DNA from: Lewinella sp. JB7
GTDB lineage: Bacteria; Bacteroidota; Bacteroidia; Chitinophagales; Saprospiraceae
DNA: 64,000 nt
Direction of reading: 5' to 3'
Assembly: GCF_024297185.1 (NCBI RefSeq)
Contig: NZ_JANCTD010000008.1
Span: 62,001-126,000 of the forward strand
Shown: in pieces, positions 8,734 through 15,793 of the stretch
Numbering within the stretch: position 1 is the stretch's first letter
Layout: the number at the start of each line of letters is the position of its first letter
Notes under the pieces: model-generated
Databases searched by the model: none
What the model saw: the letters and a program-made list of their open reading frames with translations, nothing else
Told to the model about the DNA's origin: nothing
Program-made: the position numbers and the translations under genes

Positions 8734-8899
8734 CCCCTAATTACAATCAGGGACGCGCGATCAGAAGATTATTGAGCTTCAATCTTTGCTAACAAAAGGG
8801 TTCTTCTTACAACAACGAAGTAACTGAAACCTTTGCCGCCAAGCGAGGGAGGCACAAACTTCACCTCTGCATTAATCAGCGTTCCAGCACAGCAGCGAT

Positions 8900-9337
8900 C
8901 TACTTATTCTGAGTGCGCTTGAGGAAGGGTACTACCATGGTGAGGCCGGAGGAGGCAGCCAGAGCTGTGCCGACGTAGGGGTGAACGAAGCGACCGCAAA
9001 CGCCCGCCGCGACTACCAAAAAGACAATAATGCCGATCACGGAGAAGTACCGGCGCTTCTCCAGGTCAATGTAGTCGTTGTGAACCTTTGTTGTATGCTC
9101 AAGCCTGGACTTATCGAGATTGTGGCGATGATCCTGTGCCTTCTTGACGTAATCTATCATCATTTCAGCAAACCCGGGGCAAGCATCGTTATACGCCCGC
9201 AGTTCCTTAGCACTTGGCCAACCACTCAGTGGATCCAACGTCGGGGAATCTCCCGGGCCAGGACCAAGAAGTTTAGTAGCTGGTTCGTTTCCAAACCTGC
9301 CCCCGGGCCGTGCGGGAAGATCTTGGGGAGAGTTCAA
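8900..9337 (-). CDS. DUF2335 family predicted membrane protein
   Basis: 145 residues. The segment PSAKELRAYNDACPGFAEMMIDYVKKAQDHRH followed by a Leu/Glu-rich helix matches the DUF2335 pattern (LPPPe-L-aYe--lPG-ae-i--mae-q--HR), and two membrane spans follow (FSVIGIIVFLVVAAGV and VGTALAASSGLTMVVPFL). DUF2335 proteins are small bacterial and phage membrane proteins without a proven role. It is the second gene of a leftward pair, 21 nt after the 97-residue gene. A Pro/Gly-rich N-terminus precedes the domain. Confidence 0.7.
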   Translation of the reverse strand: MNSPQDLPARPGGRFGNEPATKLLGPGPGDSPTLDPLSGWPSAKELRAYNDACPGFAEMMIDYVKKAQDHRHNLDKSRLEHTTKVHNDYIDLEKRRYFSVIGIIVFLVVAAGVCGRFVHPYVGTALAASSGLTMVVPFLKRTQNK

Positions 9338-9358
9338 AGGTGTTCGTTAAAGTAAATT

Positions 9359-9652
9359 TCAGAAATGCCAATATTCCGCCTGGGGTTCGGAATCACACTT
9401 TGCCCGGTCTTTTACCTCTACTTCCTCTATTATCTGCCTGCGGAGATTTGCTTCCGGGAATTTGGCTTTTGTTGCTTCGAAGGCACGTTTGAAGTCAGAA
9501 CCGAATGCCTCCAGGTCATCTCTCATTGTGGCTGGCGAGGACACCGGTGCACAGTCCGCTGGTGCATTTTCGTGGTGAACAGCGAAAAGAGAGCGAACTG
9601 AATCGGCATAGTCGTTAAACAAGCGGCTGATTCTATTGAGTGGGTTAGCCAT
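9359..9652 (-). CDS. Small hypothetical protein upstream of the DUF2335 gene
   Basis: 97 residues, first gene of a leftward pair. Mostly helical and charged, without a membrane span or recognisable motif (MANPLNRISRLFNDYADSV to the end PQAEYWHF). A perfect hairpin sits 20 nt upstream of its ATG. Function unknown. Confidence 0.45.
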   Translation of the reverse strand: MANPLNRISRLFNDYADSVRSLFAVHHENAPADCAPVSSPATMRDDLEAFGSDFKRAFEATKAKFPEANLRRQIIEEVEVKDRAKCDSEPQAEYWHF

Positions 9653-9672
9653 ACAGGATGTCGTTTTCAGTC

Positions 9673-9691
9673 GCCTGAGGCGAACTCAGGC
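9673..9691 (-). promoter_or_regulatory. Hairpin in the leader of the leftward DUF2335 operon
   Basis: Perfect 7-bp stem GCCTGAG/CTCAGGC with a 5-nt loop, ending about 20 nt before the ATG at 9652. Its position in the probable leader suggests control of translation initiation or an operator; there is no U-run. Confidence 0.4.
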
Positions 9692-9700
9692 TAGGGGTAA

Positions 9701-9717
9701 CGTTCAGTGTTGGAACG
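9701..9717 (+). promoter_or_regulatory. Solitary iteron-like 17-mer
   Basis: CGTTCAGTGTTGGAACG matches the CGTTCA-N5-TGAACG palindromes of the origin at 19130-19252, with one mismatch in the right arm. It lies upstream of the leftward 97-residue/DUF2335 pair. A separate perfect inverted repeat CTTAGGTG/CACCTAAG (9719-9726 and 9748-9755) follows at once. The interval 9692-9913 holds no gene that can be supported. Confidence 0.4.
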
Positions 9718-9913
9718 GCTTAGGTGGGTTCAAAGTGCGTAGTGTTACACCTAAGTTAGTCGACTATTAATGACACCACCAAAGATTAGTTACGTTTTCC
9801 TGCCTGTTTTGCAGCACTTTAACGATAAATGGGGGCGTGCGGACGTAATCGCCTACTCTCAAACGATACTCTACCGTTCACTACCGCTAGCTGGTTTGTA
9901 GGCCAGCTCGTTT

Positions 9914-10177
9914 CTACAAAGTAGACGCACAGATGCAAACAGGGCGCGGGCGGTAACAACACCGGCACAGGGGCTGCGGTGCTTCCGTGGGCCAAATTCG
10001 GTCACTCTGTACCAGGCGGTGCCGCCGGGGAAGTTCGGGGACGAGGCGAATGGGTCCGATCGGCTCGGGGTCGGGAACACGCGGTCCCACCCGCCAGGGA
10101 TCACCTGGGTCGTCGGCGTTGTCCTGGTCGAGGAGGCGCTGGTACTCGTCGTCGGTGAGGTGATGTGAGTCGGGCAT
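9914..10177 (-). CDS. Small acidic protein with a C-terminal cysteine cluster
   Basis: The ATG at 10177 gives 87 residues; a TTG at 10207 would add ten residues. The N-terminus HHLTDDEYQRLLDQDNADDPG is acidic and helical, the middle Pro-rich, and the end CRCCYRPRPVCIC has five cysteines in a span of about 12 residues, suggesting a small metal-binding knuckle. It lies downstream of the 83-residue gene on the same strand. Another reading frame overlaps it and looks compositionally random. Function unknown. Confidence 0.45.
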   Translation of the reverse strand: MPDSHHLTDDEYQRLLDQDNADDPGDPWRVGPRVPDPEPIGPIRLVPELPRRHRLVQSDRIWPTEAPQPLCRCCYRPRPVCICASTL

Positions 10178-10203
10178 GTGTGTATGGTTATCAAACCGGC
10201 GAT

Positions 10204-10455
10204 TCAAAGTGCATTCATACCACGACCCCCTTTTAACTTACTGTCCAGCTGCCGGGCCTCCTTGAAGCTTATAAACGCAATGTGCTCGGGATTCAGGAGT
10301 CTTACTTGACCATCGTCTACAGAAGATACGATTGCGATGGGAAGGAGTAGATACTCGTTGTCCACCAATGTGTTCATTGTGGTCCAATCGTGGAACCTGT
10401 GCTTTGTTCCAATTAAATCATCTGACCCTGCGGTAATACGGACGTACTCGTTCAT
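10204..10455 (-). CDS. Small early phage protein under a palindromic operator
   Basis: 83 residues from the ATG at 10455 (MNEYVRITAGSDDLIGTKHRF). An ATG at 10461 falls inside the promoter -7 box and is rejected. The protein is mostly beta (EYLLLPIAIVSSVDDGQVRLLNPEHIAFISF), perhaps a small barrel, with a basic tail. Its promoter box TAGATTTG (10459-10466, minus strand) leaves almost no 5' leader and is enclosed by the palindrome at 10449-10473. Function unknown. Confidence 0.5.
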   Translation of the reverse strand: MNEYVRITAGSDDLIGTKHRFHDWTTMNTLVDNEYLLLPIAIVSSVDDGQVRLLNPEHIAFISFKEARQLDSKLKGGRGMNAL

Positions 10456-10473
10456 GGTCAAATCTAATGAACG
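10449..10473 (-). promoter_or_regulatory. Operator-like palindrome enclosing a -7 promoter box
   Basis: The arms CGTTCAT (10449-10455) and ATGAACG (10467-10473) enclose an 11-nt spacer that contains the minus-strand Bacteroidota -7 box TAGATTTG (10459-10466). The hexamers CGTTCA/TGAACG equal those of the origin iterons, but the spacing is wider (13 rather than 5). A repressor bound here would cover the start of the 83-residue gene. Confidence 0.5.
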
Positions 10474-10569
10474 TTTGAGAACTGGCCCGCCAACTTCCCA
10501 TGATTGGTTGGTTGTAGAGGGAAATTTGTGGTGTGGCGTGGGAGCTGTTTCTCACGAACAACTCAAGTC

Positions 10570-10686
10570 ATGAAATCCAATAAGAGACGCCGTTTTCAAT
10601 TACCATGGGGTTCAATTTTTGAAGGAATACGGACAGTTGTTCAAGTCATAAAACTACTTGTTGGTGACAATTGGCCTGACTATTAA
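10570..10686 (+). CDS. Possible 38-residue basic/hydrophobic small protein
   Basis: The ATG at 10570 opens MKSNKRRRFQLPWGSIFEGI and continues RTVVQVIKLLVGDNWPDY. A basic N-terminus followed by an amphipathic helix fits a small membrane-active or DNA-associated peptide. No ribosome-binding site or promoter is obvious. It lies in the roughly 340-nt gap between the 83-residue gene and the helicase/methylase gene, which otherwise shows nothing supportable. Confidence 0.2.
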   Translation: MKSNKRRRFQLPWGSIFEGIRTVVQVIKLLVGDNWPDY

Positions 10687-10800
10687 CCCCATAGGGCCGC
10701 CCAACTTTCGCTGGAACAGCATTCAGGTTTGACGGTCCCAAAGGCTGAACGGACTGTGGGATGTCATCTGTATAGATTTGCACGAAGCAAGTTTATGTGC

Positions 10801-13299
10801 TTAAAACAGCGTAACTGCCGCAGCCTTTAGCTCCACCGCCCGCATGTGGGTACAGCTGTCCCGCCAGTAGTCGGTTTTTAGCTCGATGCCGTAGGCTCGT
10901 CGCCCCATCTTGACCGCCTGGACGGTGGTGGTGCCCAGCCCGTTAAAGGGGTCAAGCACGAGGTCATCGGGGTTGGAGTAAAGCTCGATGAGCCGCTCCG
11001 GAATGTCCAGCTGGAACGGGCAGATGTGCTTTTCCTCGTTCTTTTTGGTTTGCTCGCTGTTGAGGGTGCGCATGCGGAGTACGTCGGTCCATACTTCGGG
11101 GTGCGTACTTAGGGGCGGTACGGCCATGAAGGTCCGCGGCAATTTTCCCACGGCCTCGAGCTGCCGGCAAATGGTCAGGTGATCCTCGTACGAATACGTT
11201 TCGGTTTCCTGCAGTGCTTTCCAGGCCTTGCCGATTTGCGACAGGTCGGCGCGTTCCAGGAACTCGGCGCTGATCAATCGGCGGCCGTCACTTTTCCAGT
11301 AGGCGTGTGCATCGATCTGCCAGCGGTCGACGGTGTAATCCTCCTTAGAGTGTACAACCGGCACGTCCGCGTAACCGTTCGACCGATCGGTCGGGGGCTT
11401 ACGGAAGATCAGGACGTACTCCGGAAGTCCGTGCCCGCGGGCGGTGCCATCCTTGCACTTTTCGGAGTGACCCAGTCGGTTCGTCTGATTGTTCTCGCTG
11501 ACCACATCCGTGGTGATCGTGACGCGACCCATCAGGTGGAATCCGTGCCGGCGAAAGTGAGCGCTGGTATCGTCGCTGAAGGGGTCGACCGTCGTGAAAC
11601 CTACCCCGTTCTGGTAGCCGTAGCGGATCCGGTCCTTTACGTGAACGGCACAGATGCGGCCGGGCTGCAAGACGCGGAAGAGTTGGGGCGTGAGAAAGTC
11701 CATTTGACGGAAGAAATCCGCATTGGTCTCGTTGTGGCCCATACAGTTGTAGTTGTCACTGTACTCGTAGTGATTGCCGAATGGGATGGAGGTGACAATC
11801 AGACCTACGCTCTCGCTAGCCATAGCCGCCGTCTCCGGCACGTTGTCATTATTCACCAGCGTGTACCCCCGGCCGGTCTTAACCCGCCGCTCGCTGAATT
11901 TCTGACGCTTCAGTTCGCTGCCGTACAGTTCTGCGTTGAGGCCATGTTCCTGGATAATGTCGGTCATCTTGGATTGTAGGTTGGTATGCAGGGCCCATTT
12001 GCGGTCGACGGTATCGATCTGCTTGTCCTCGGCATCGGTGTAAATGAAGTGCGCCTCGCAGGCCCGTGCCTGCCCGAAGCGGTACGTGCGGTGAACGGCC
12101 TGGATGAGGTCGTTGAATTTGTAGCCCACCGTTACGAATATCTGTTTGTGGCAGTGACGCTGCAGGTTACAGCCACTGCCCGCGATCGTGGGCTTGGTGC
12201 TCAAGTACTGCACCCGCCCCTCGGCAAAGTCAATGAGGGCGGCTTCCTTTTCGTCCGGGGTCATGCTGCCGGTCACGGTCACTAGCCGGTCGCCCGCGTC
12301 GAGCATCTCCGCGATCAGGTCGCGCTCGTCATTCCGATCGTGCCAGATGATGTAGTGGCCATCCGGATCCTCGCGCAGGATCTCCACGGCCCGCCGTACG
12401 CGGTCGCGTAGGCTGCGGCGCTTTTCGGCACTCTGATCCTGAAACCGGACCGCTTGGTTGGCGAACATGGCCGTCTGCTGCTCGTTGCGGGCATCCGTGA
12501 TTACGCCCCGCTTCACCTTCACGCGGTGCCGCACGATGGCCAGGGGCGGCAGAGTGTACCCCGCATCACTGTATCCCAGATCAGAGGGTTTGGTAATGAA
12601 GCAAGCCCAGCTGGCCATCCAGTGCCAGAATTCAGCTTCCCGGCGCTCGTACAGCTTCAGGTTGCCCGCCTTCTGACTGTCGCGCTTGAACCACCGGGTC
12701 AGGATGGCACCGCGGTCCATGACGCCCAGGAAGTCGGCGTAGTGCGTTAGCTCGAGGTAGCGGTTGGGGGAGGGGGTGGCCGTACAGACGAAGCGAAACG
12801 GAATTACGCGAAACTCCCGCATCAGGGCCTCGGTAGTCTCGGTAGCTCGCCCCCGCATGATGCTGGCCTCGTCCAGGCTGCAGCACCCGAAGCGGGCCGG
12901 ATCAATGTCGCCCATCCGTACGCGCTCGTAATTGGTGATGTAGAGCCACTGACCCGCCTCCATTTGGTCGGTGTGGGTGATGTAGCGCGGCTCCTGCATC
13001 CCCAGCATTCGGGCGGCCAGTACGAACTCGTGCTTTACGCCCAGCGGGCAGGTAATCAGGCAGCAACAGTCCTTTTCGTCGTGTACGATGCGGTTTGTCT
13101 CCAGTTGGATGAAGGTCTTACCCAGCCCGAAGGACAGGAAGTCGGCCCGCTGGCCCCCGCGAACGTTCCATACGACGACGTCACGCTGGTGTGGAAAGAG
13201 CATGGGGTGTACCCGGTCGGGGGTAATGGCAAAACCTCCCTGGGGCGCCAGTTTTATCTTGGAATCCAGGAACTCATCATAACTGGTGGTGTGACTCAT
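10801..13299 (-). CDS. Fused SNF2-type helicase and beta-class DNA methyltransferase
   Basis: 832 residues in two halves. Residues 1 to about 450 form an SF2/SNF2 ATPase: motif I SFGLGKT (56-62), motif II LDEAS (142-146), motif III TATPSPN, and C-terminal AVHRTYRFGQ. From about 500 to the end is an N6-A/N4-C methyltransferase of beta order: motif IV as VTSIPF (about 505) and motif I as DPFNGLGTT (about 786). SIPF replaces the usual S/DPPY/F, a variant I recall from phage members of this type. The gene is last in a leftward operon and its ATG overlaps the 66-residue gene's stop. Probable roles are protection of phage DNA against restriction or epigenetic control. The fusion is complete, without frameshift. 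Confidence 0.8.
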   Translation of the reverse strand: MSHTTSYDEFLDSKIKLAPQGGFAITPDRVHPMLFPHQRDVVVWNVRGGQRADFLSFGLGKTFIQLETNRIVHDEKDCCCLITCPLGVKHEFVLAARMLGMQEPRYITHTDQMEAGQWLYITNYERVRMGDIDPARFGCCSLDEASIMRGRATETTEALMREFRVIPFRFVCTATPSPNRYLELTHYADFLGVMDRGAILTRWFKRDSQKAGNLKLYERREAEFWHWMASWACFITKPSDLGYSDAGYTLPPLAIVRHRVKVKRGVITDARNEQQTAMFANQAVRFQDQSAEKRRSLRDRVRRAVEILREDPDGHYIIWHDRNDERDLIAEMLDAGDRLVTVTGSMTPDEKEAALIDFAEGRVQYLSTKPTIAGSGCNLQRHCHKQIFVTVGYKFNDLIQAVHRTYRFGQARACEAHFIYTDAEDKQIDTVDRKWALHTNLQSKMTDIIQEHGLNAELYGSELKRQKFSERRVKTGRGYTLVNNDNVPETAAMASESVGLIVTSIPFGNHYEYSDNYNCMGHNETNADFFRQMDFLTPQLFRVLQPGRICAVHVKDRIRYGYQNGVGFTTVDPFSDDTSAHFRRHGFHLMGRVTITTDVVSENNQTNRLGHSEKCKDGTARGHGLPEYVLIFRKPPTDRSNGYADVPVVHSKEDYTVDRWQIDAHAYWKSDGRRLISAEFLERADLSQIGKAWKALQETETYSYEDHLTICRQLEAVGKLPRTFMAVPPLSTHPEVWTDVLRMRTLNSEQTKKNEEKHICPFQLDIPERLIELYSNPDDLVLDPFNGLGTTTVQAVKMGRRAYGIELKTDYWRDSCTHMRAVELKAAAVTLF

Positions 13300-13496
13300 T
13301 CTTCTTCAAGTTTATCGAGTGCCGCCTGTAACCGCCGGTAGCCGGCCAGGAGACGATCCATGTTCAGCAGTGAGAGAAGCACCCGATCCAGGGTGGTAAC
13401 CTGATCAGCGAGTGCGCTGTCGGGCTCACAGTCCGGGTGGGCGAGGATGAACGATCGCACACTTTCCAGCTGGGCGATCATCTCGGCTACGTTCAT
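13296..13496 (-). CDS. Small helical phage protein upstream of the helicase/methylase
   Basis: 66 residues, almost wholly helical with heptad-like Leu spacing (SVRSFILAHPD, then TTLDRVLLSLLNMDRLLAGY). Its stop overlaps the downstream helicase/methylase start (ATGA), so the two are translationally coupled. Probably a small oligomeric accessory factor; function unknown. Confidence 0.5.
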   Translation of the reverse strand: MNVAEMIAQLESVRSFILAHPDCEPDSALADQVTTLDRVLLSLLNMDRLLAGYRRLQAALDKLEEE

Positions 13497-13538
13497 GGGG
13501 TGACAGTTGGTTGCAGGATGAAGGGGGGGGGGGTAAAG

Positions 13539-13562
13539 GCGGCCCGGTCAACTCCGGGCCGC
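13539..13562 (-). terminator. GC-rich hairpin between two leftward genes
   Basis: Perfect 9-bp stem GCGGCCCGG/CCGGGCCGC with a 6-nt loop TCAACT, followed on the minus strand by CTTT. It lies 48 nt after the 241-residue gene's stop and about 43 nt before the 66-residue gene. The loop and flanks share CGGAGTTGAC (minus strand) with the 21-bp repeat at 5300/5635. A partial terminator or processing signal is likely. Confidence 0.45.
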
Positions 13563-13609
13563 GATCAGCAGGTTAATAGAAACATCAGTACGGGCCGGAG
13601 CCCCGTTGT

Positions 13610-14335
13610 TTACTGCTCGACGATCGGTACGTCCAGGGCGCGCAGCCGACCGATTTCGTGGTCGATGATGGCATCCCGTTCCGTGTCCTGCAGCTCCTTC
13701 AGTTCTACGCTTTCCAGCCAGTAGGTCACTGCCGAATCGCAGACGTCGTAGCGGATCTCCACGCCGAAGCTCCTGGCCGGCTGCCCCTTATAGATGGGCG
13801 TGGTGAGCTTGAAGGTCAGGTTGAACTCGCTGCTCACCCGCTGCTCGAAGTGGTGCAGCACGTTGCCCCGCAGATCGTTGTTCTTCTCCAGCTCCTGGGT
13901 TACGGTGGCCCGGAACTTCTGCAGGGAGGTCACGATGGCCATGTTCTCGTCGCGGTCGGCAAACAGGGCCCGGTTCATCTTCAGCAGCGCTCCGAGCTCC
14001 TTGGCCGTGTAGGTGCGCTGGGTGTTGATGTGCAGGCCGTCCAGGGCCGTGGCCGGCCGGAGTTTGCCGGTGATGGTATGCCCGCCCGGGGAGGCCTGCT
14101 CGTCGTTGCTCATGAATACGATGGTGCCACCGTCACGGTCGACCACCGCGTGGTGCTCTTCGGGCAGGTAGCTGTAGCCGGCGGTTTCCTTTTGCTCGGC
14201 CCAGTCCGCCGGGGCGGTGATGGTGCCGGAAATGTGGATGCGCTTAGCGACGATGACGGGCTCGGCCTCGCCGTAGCGGACGGTGTATTCTCCGGGGTCT
14301 CCGATGATGGAGTGGCGTGGGTTGGAATCGGACAT
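13610..14335 (-). CDS. Conserved-looking phage protein of a leftward early operon
   Basis: 241 residues. The N-terminal third is beta-rich and includes VIVAKRIHISGTITAPADW and EEHHAVVDRDGGTIVFMSND. The middle (KELGALLKMNRALFADRDENMAIVTSLQKF) is helical and the C-terminus beta again. The sequence resembles the uncharacterised phage proteins coded beside recombination or single-strand-annealing genes, but I cannot name a family. It is separated by 12 nt from the 161-residue gene. Confidence 0.5.
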   Translation of the reverse strand: MSDSNPRHSIIGDPGEYTVRYGEAEPVIVAKRIHISGTITAPADWAEQKETAGYSYLPEEHHAVVDRDGGTIVFMSNDEQASPGGHTITGKLRPATALDGLHINTQRTYTAKELGALLKMNRALFADRDENMAIVTSLQKFRATVTQELEKNNDLRGNVLHHFEQRVSSEFNLTFKLTTPIYKGQPARSFGVEIRYDVCDSAVTYWLESVELKELQDTERDAIIDHEIGRLRALDVPIVEQ

Positions 14336-14347
14336 AGGGGTAGTGGT

Positions 14348-14833
14348 TTAAGCGGTTTTGATGGTTCGAATGGAAGTTTGCCGCTCGGTGACTTTGAGCG
14401 GGCGGTCGTACACGAATAGCCCGTGGACGTCGTAGTAGGCCATGAAGCCCACCTCGTGGTGCGCGATGCCGAAGAGCTGCTCCTCGACGACCTCGTGGCC
14501 GCTGTTGATCTTCTTGAGCAGGGCGGCGGTACTGGCCAGCAGCTCCTTACGCGTAGCCTGGCCGTAATCAATGGCATCCACCCGGTCGGACATGATCTCC
14601 TCGATGGCCTCCCGCGGCTCGGGGCTCTGTTCGGCGGCGGCCTTCAGGTGGGCGGCCAGCTCCTGCCGCGCGGCCAGTTGACTGGACAGGCGGAAGTACT
14701 CCTCCTTCATTTCCAGCAGCTGCTCGGGGTCGAAGGTGTGACGTACGAGATCTTTCTTGCGTAGGTCGTAGTTATCGCGCAGCAGCTCGACGTCGATCGA
14801 TGCGGCGATTTCTGGGAAACTTGGCTTACTCAT
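14348..14833 (-). CDS. Helical phage protein, leftward operon
   Basis: 161 residues, mainly helical (LLEMKEEYFRLSSQLAARQE, then AAEQSPEPREAIEEIMSDRVDAIDYG), with a C-terminal beta section (EVGFMAYYDVHGLFVYDRPLKVTERQ). Its start lies 76 nt downstream of the 83-residue gene. No family is recognised; a structural or accessory DNA-metabolism role would fit the operon. Confidence 0.45.
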   Translation of the reverse strand: MSKPSFPEIAASIDVELLRDNYDLRKKDLVRHTFDPEQLLEMKEEYFRLSSQLAARQELAAHLKAAAEQSPEPREAIEEIMSDRVDAIDYGQATRKELLASTAALLKKINSGHEVVEEQLFGIAHHEVGFMAYYDVHGLFVYDRPLKVTERQTSIRTIKTA

Positions 14834-14909
14834 AGGAATGGATTTAGAGGATGATGTCTTCGATCATGGTCAGAGGGGTGAATACGGTCTTGTGGTGGGG
14901 TAGGGGCAG

Positions 14910-15161
14910 CTAGGTGAACAGCTTACCCTGGTCAACCTTATGCTGGCGCGCTTCCTTGGCCCGCCGGATGATGTCGTCGAATTCCTTCACCGTGAGGCCC
15001 TCCAGCAGCAGCTGCAGGGTTTCGATGGCCAGGTACTGCCGGTTGGCGCGTTGCTTGGCCAGCCGCCCGTCGCGGATCTGCTTCGGGTACACCAGGCGGC
15101 GCATGCTCAGCTCGCGGGCGACCTCCTTCTCGCAGAGCGGTTTGGCTACGGAGCGGGCCAT
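14910..15161 (-). CDS. Small basic phage protein
   Basis: 83 residues, very basic in the middle (LVYPKQIRDGRLAKQRANRQYL), then a helix LLLEGLTVKEFDDIIRRAKEAR that could be a helix-turn-helix remnant. Its start overlaps the stop of the upstream gene (TGATG), giving translational coupling. Function unknown; DNA binding is possible. Confidence 0.45.
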   Translation of the reverse strand: MARSVAKPLCEKEVARELSMRRLVYPKQIRDGRLAKQRANRQYLAIETLQLLLEGLTVKEFDDIIRRAKEARQHKVDQGKLFT

Positions 15162-15550
15162 CAGTAATCCGTTAGTTTGGCGATCTGCCGGTCCTCGTGG
15201 ATATCTTCCACCACGCTGCCCAGGTCTTGCCGTAGGATTTCGGCCTGCTGGGCGGTCAGGATAATCATGGTGCCCTGCCGCTCCCCCCGAAGCACCAGGC
15301 CCACTTCATCCCAGCGGGTACGGACTACGCGGATGGCCCCGTACTGCCGGGCGGCGTGGGCACTTACCGCCGCGGACAGCTCCGGCGACGGGGGCAGGGC
15401 GTCCGCCATGGTAGAGGGGGCCGGGGGCGGGGACGCGGGAGCCGTGCCGGAGGAAGTGACCGAGCGGTAGAGCAGGGCCAGCAACACAACGGCTGCTACT
15501 ATAATAAGGACGTCGAGAGGCTGCATGGGCCGTGGATTTGGATGATTCAT
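15161..15550 (-). CDS. Membrane-anchored small protein, first gene of the leftward operon
   Basis: 129 residues from the ATG at 15550; ATGs at 15580 and 15526 are alternatives. One membrane span (LDVLIIVAAVVLLALLYRS) is followed by a Ser/Ala/Pro linker and a compact alpha/beta domain (AVSAHAARQYGAIRVVRTRWDEVGLVLRGERQGTMIIL). It is preceded by an intrinsic-terminator hairpin on the same strand, implying attenuation of the operon. Function unknown. Confidence 0.45.
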   Translation of the reverse strand: MNHPNPRPMQPLDVLIIVAAVVLLALLYRSVTSSGTAPASPPPAPSTMADALPPSPELSAAVSAHAARQYGAIRVVRTRWDEVGLVLRGERQGTMIILTAQQAEILRQDLGSVVEDIHEDRQIAKLTDY

Positions 15551-15577
15551 GAAGAGCTGGGGGATTAGAGAGAAAAG

Positions 15578-15603
15578 CACGCCCGCACCGCAGCGCGGGC
15601 GTG
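15578..15603 (-). terminator. Intrinsic terminator/attenuator in the leader of the leftward operon
   Basis: Perfect 9-bp stem CACGCCCGC/GCGGGCGTG with an 8-nt loop, followed on the minus strand by CTTTTCTCTC. It lies about 28 nt upstream of the first gene's ATG at 15550. As no gene precedes it on this strand up to 15794, it would stop transcripts starting between 15604 and about 15790 unless antitermination occurs. Confidence 0.5.
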
Positions 15604-15702
15604 ATCACTCTCATGAAAATCCACCCCCGACCAACACTGATACTATGAACACACACCCGGTCGGAGGGCACGTCGGTGTGACGGCACGGCTAAGATAAGG
15701 GT

Positions 15703-15737
15703 AATTATATCATTAATACAAATAAAACGATATAATT
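15703..15737 (+). repeat. Inverted repeat at the left end of the AT-rich cassette
   Basis: Perfect 9-bp arms AATTATATC and GATATAATT lie around a 17-nt AT-rich spacer. Read on the minus strand, its first 19 nt (AATTATATCGTTTTATTTG) are identical to 17568-17586 at the other end of the cassette. The two copies therefore stand in inverted orientation. Confidence 0.7.
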
Positions 15738-15775
15738 CGGTTTGTGACTGATTTCTCTTAGCTCCCGATTCTGGT

Positions 15776-15783
15776 TATATTTG
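15776..15783 (+). promoter_or_regulatory. Bacteroidota -7 box of the first cassette gene
   Basis: TATATTTG matches TAnnTTTG and ends 10 nt before the ATG at 15794. No well-spaced TTG (-33) is present. Confidence 0.5.
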
Positions 15784-15793
15784 ACAAAAAGCT

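Noticed and set aside
9871-10194. 107-residue reading frame on the minus strand overlapping the 87-residue gene
   Set aside because: Thr/Ser/Pro-rich random-looking translation; the alternative frame has a more protein-like composition and follows the upstream gene without a gap.
10337-10573. Plus-strand frame antisense to the 83-residue gene
   Set aside because: It covers the promoter/operator and the opposite gene, with no start signal and no motif.
11179-12285. Long plus-strand frames opposite the helicase/methylase
   Set aside because: They are antisense shadows of a GC-rich gene with clear domain motifs on the minus strand.
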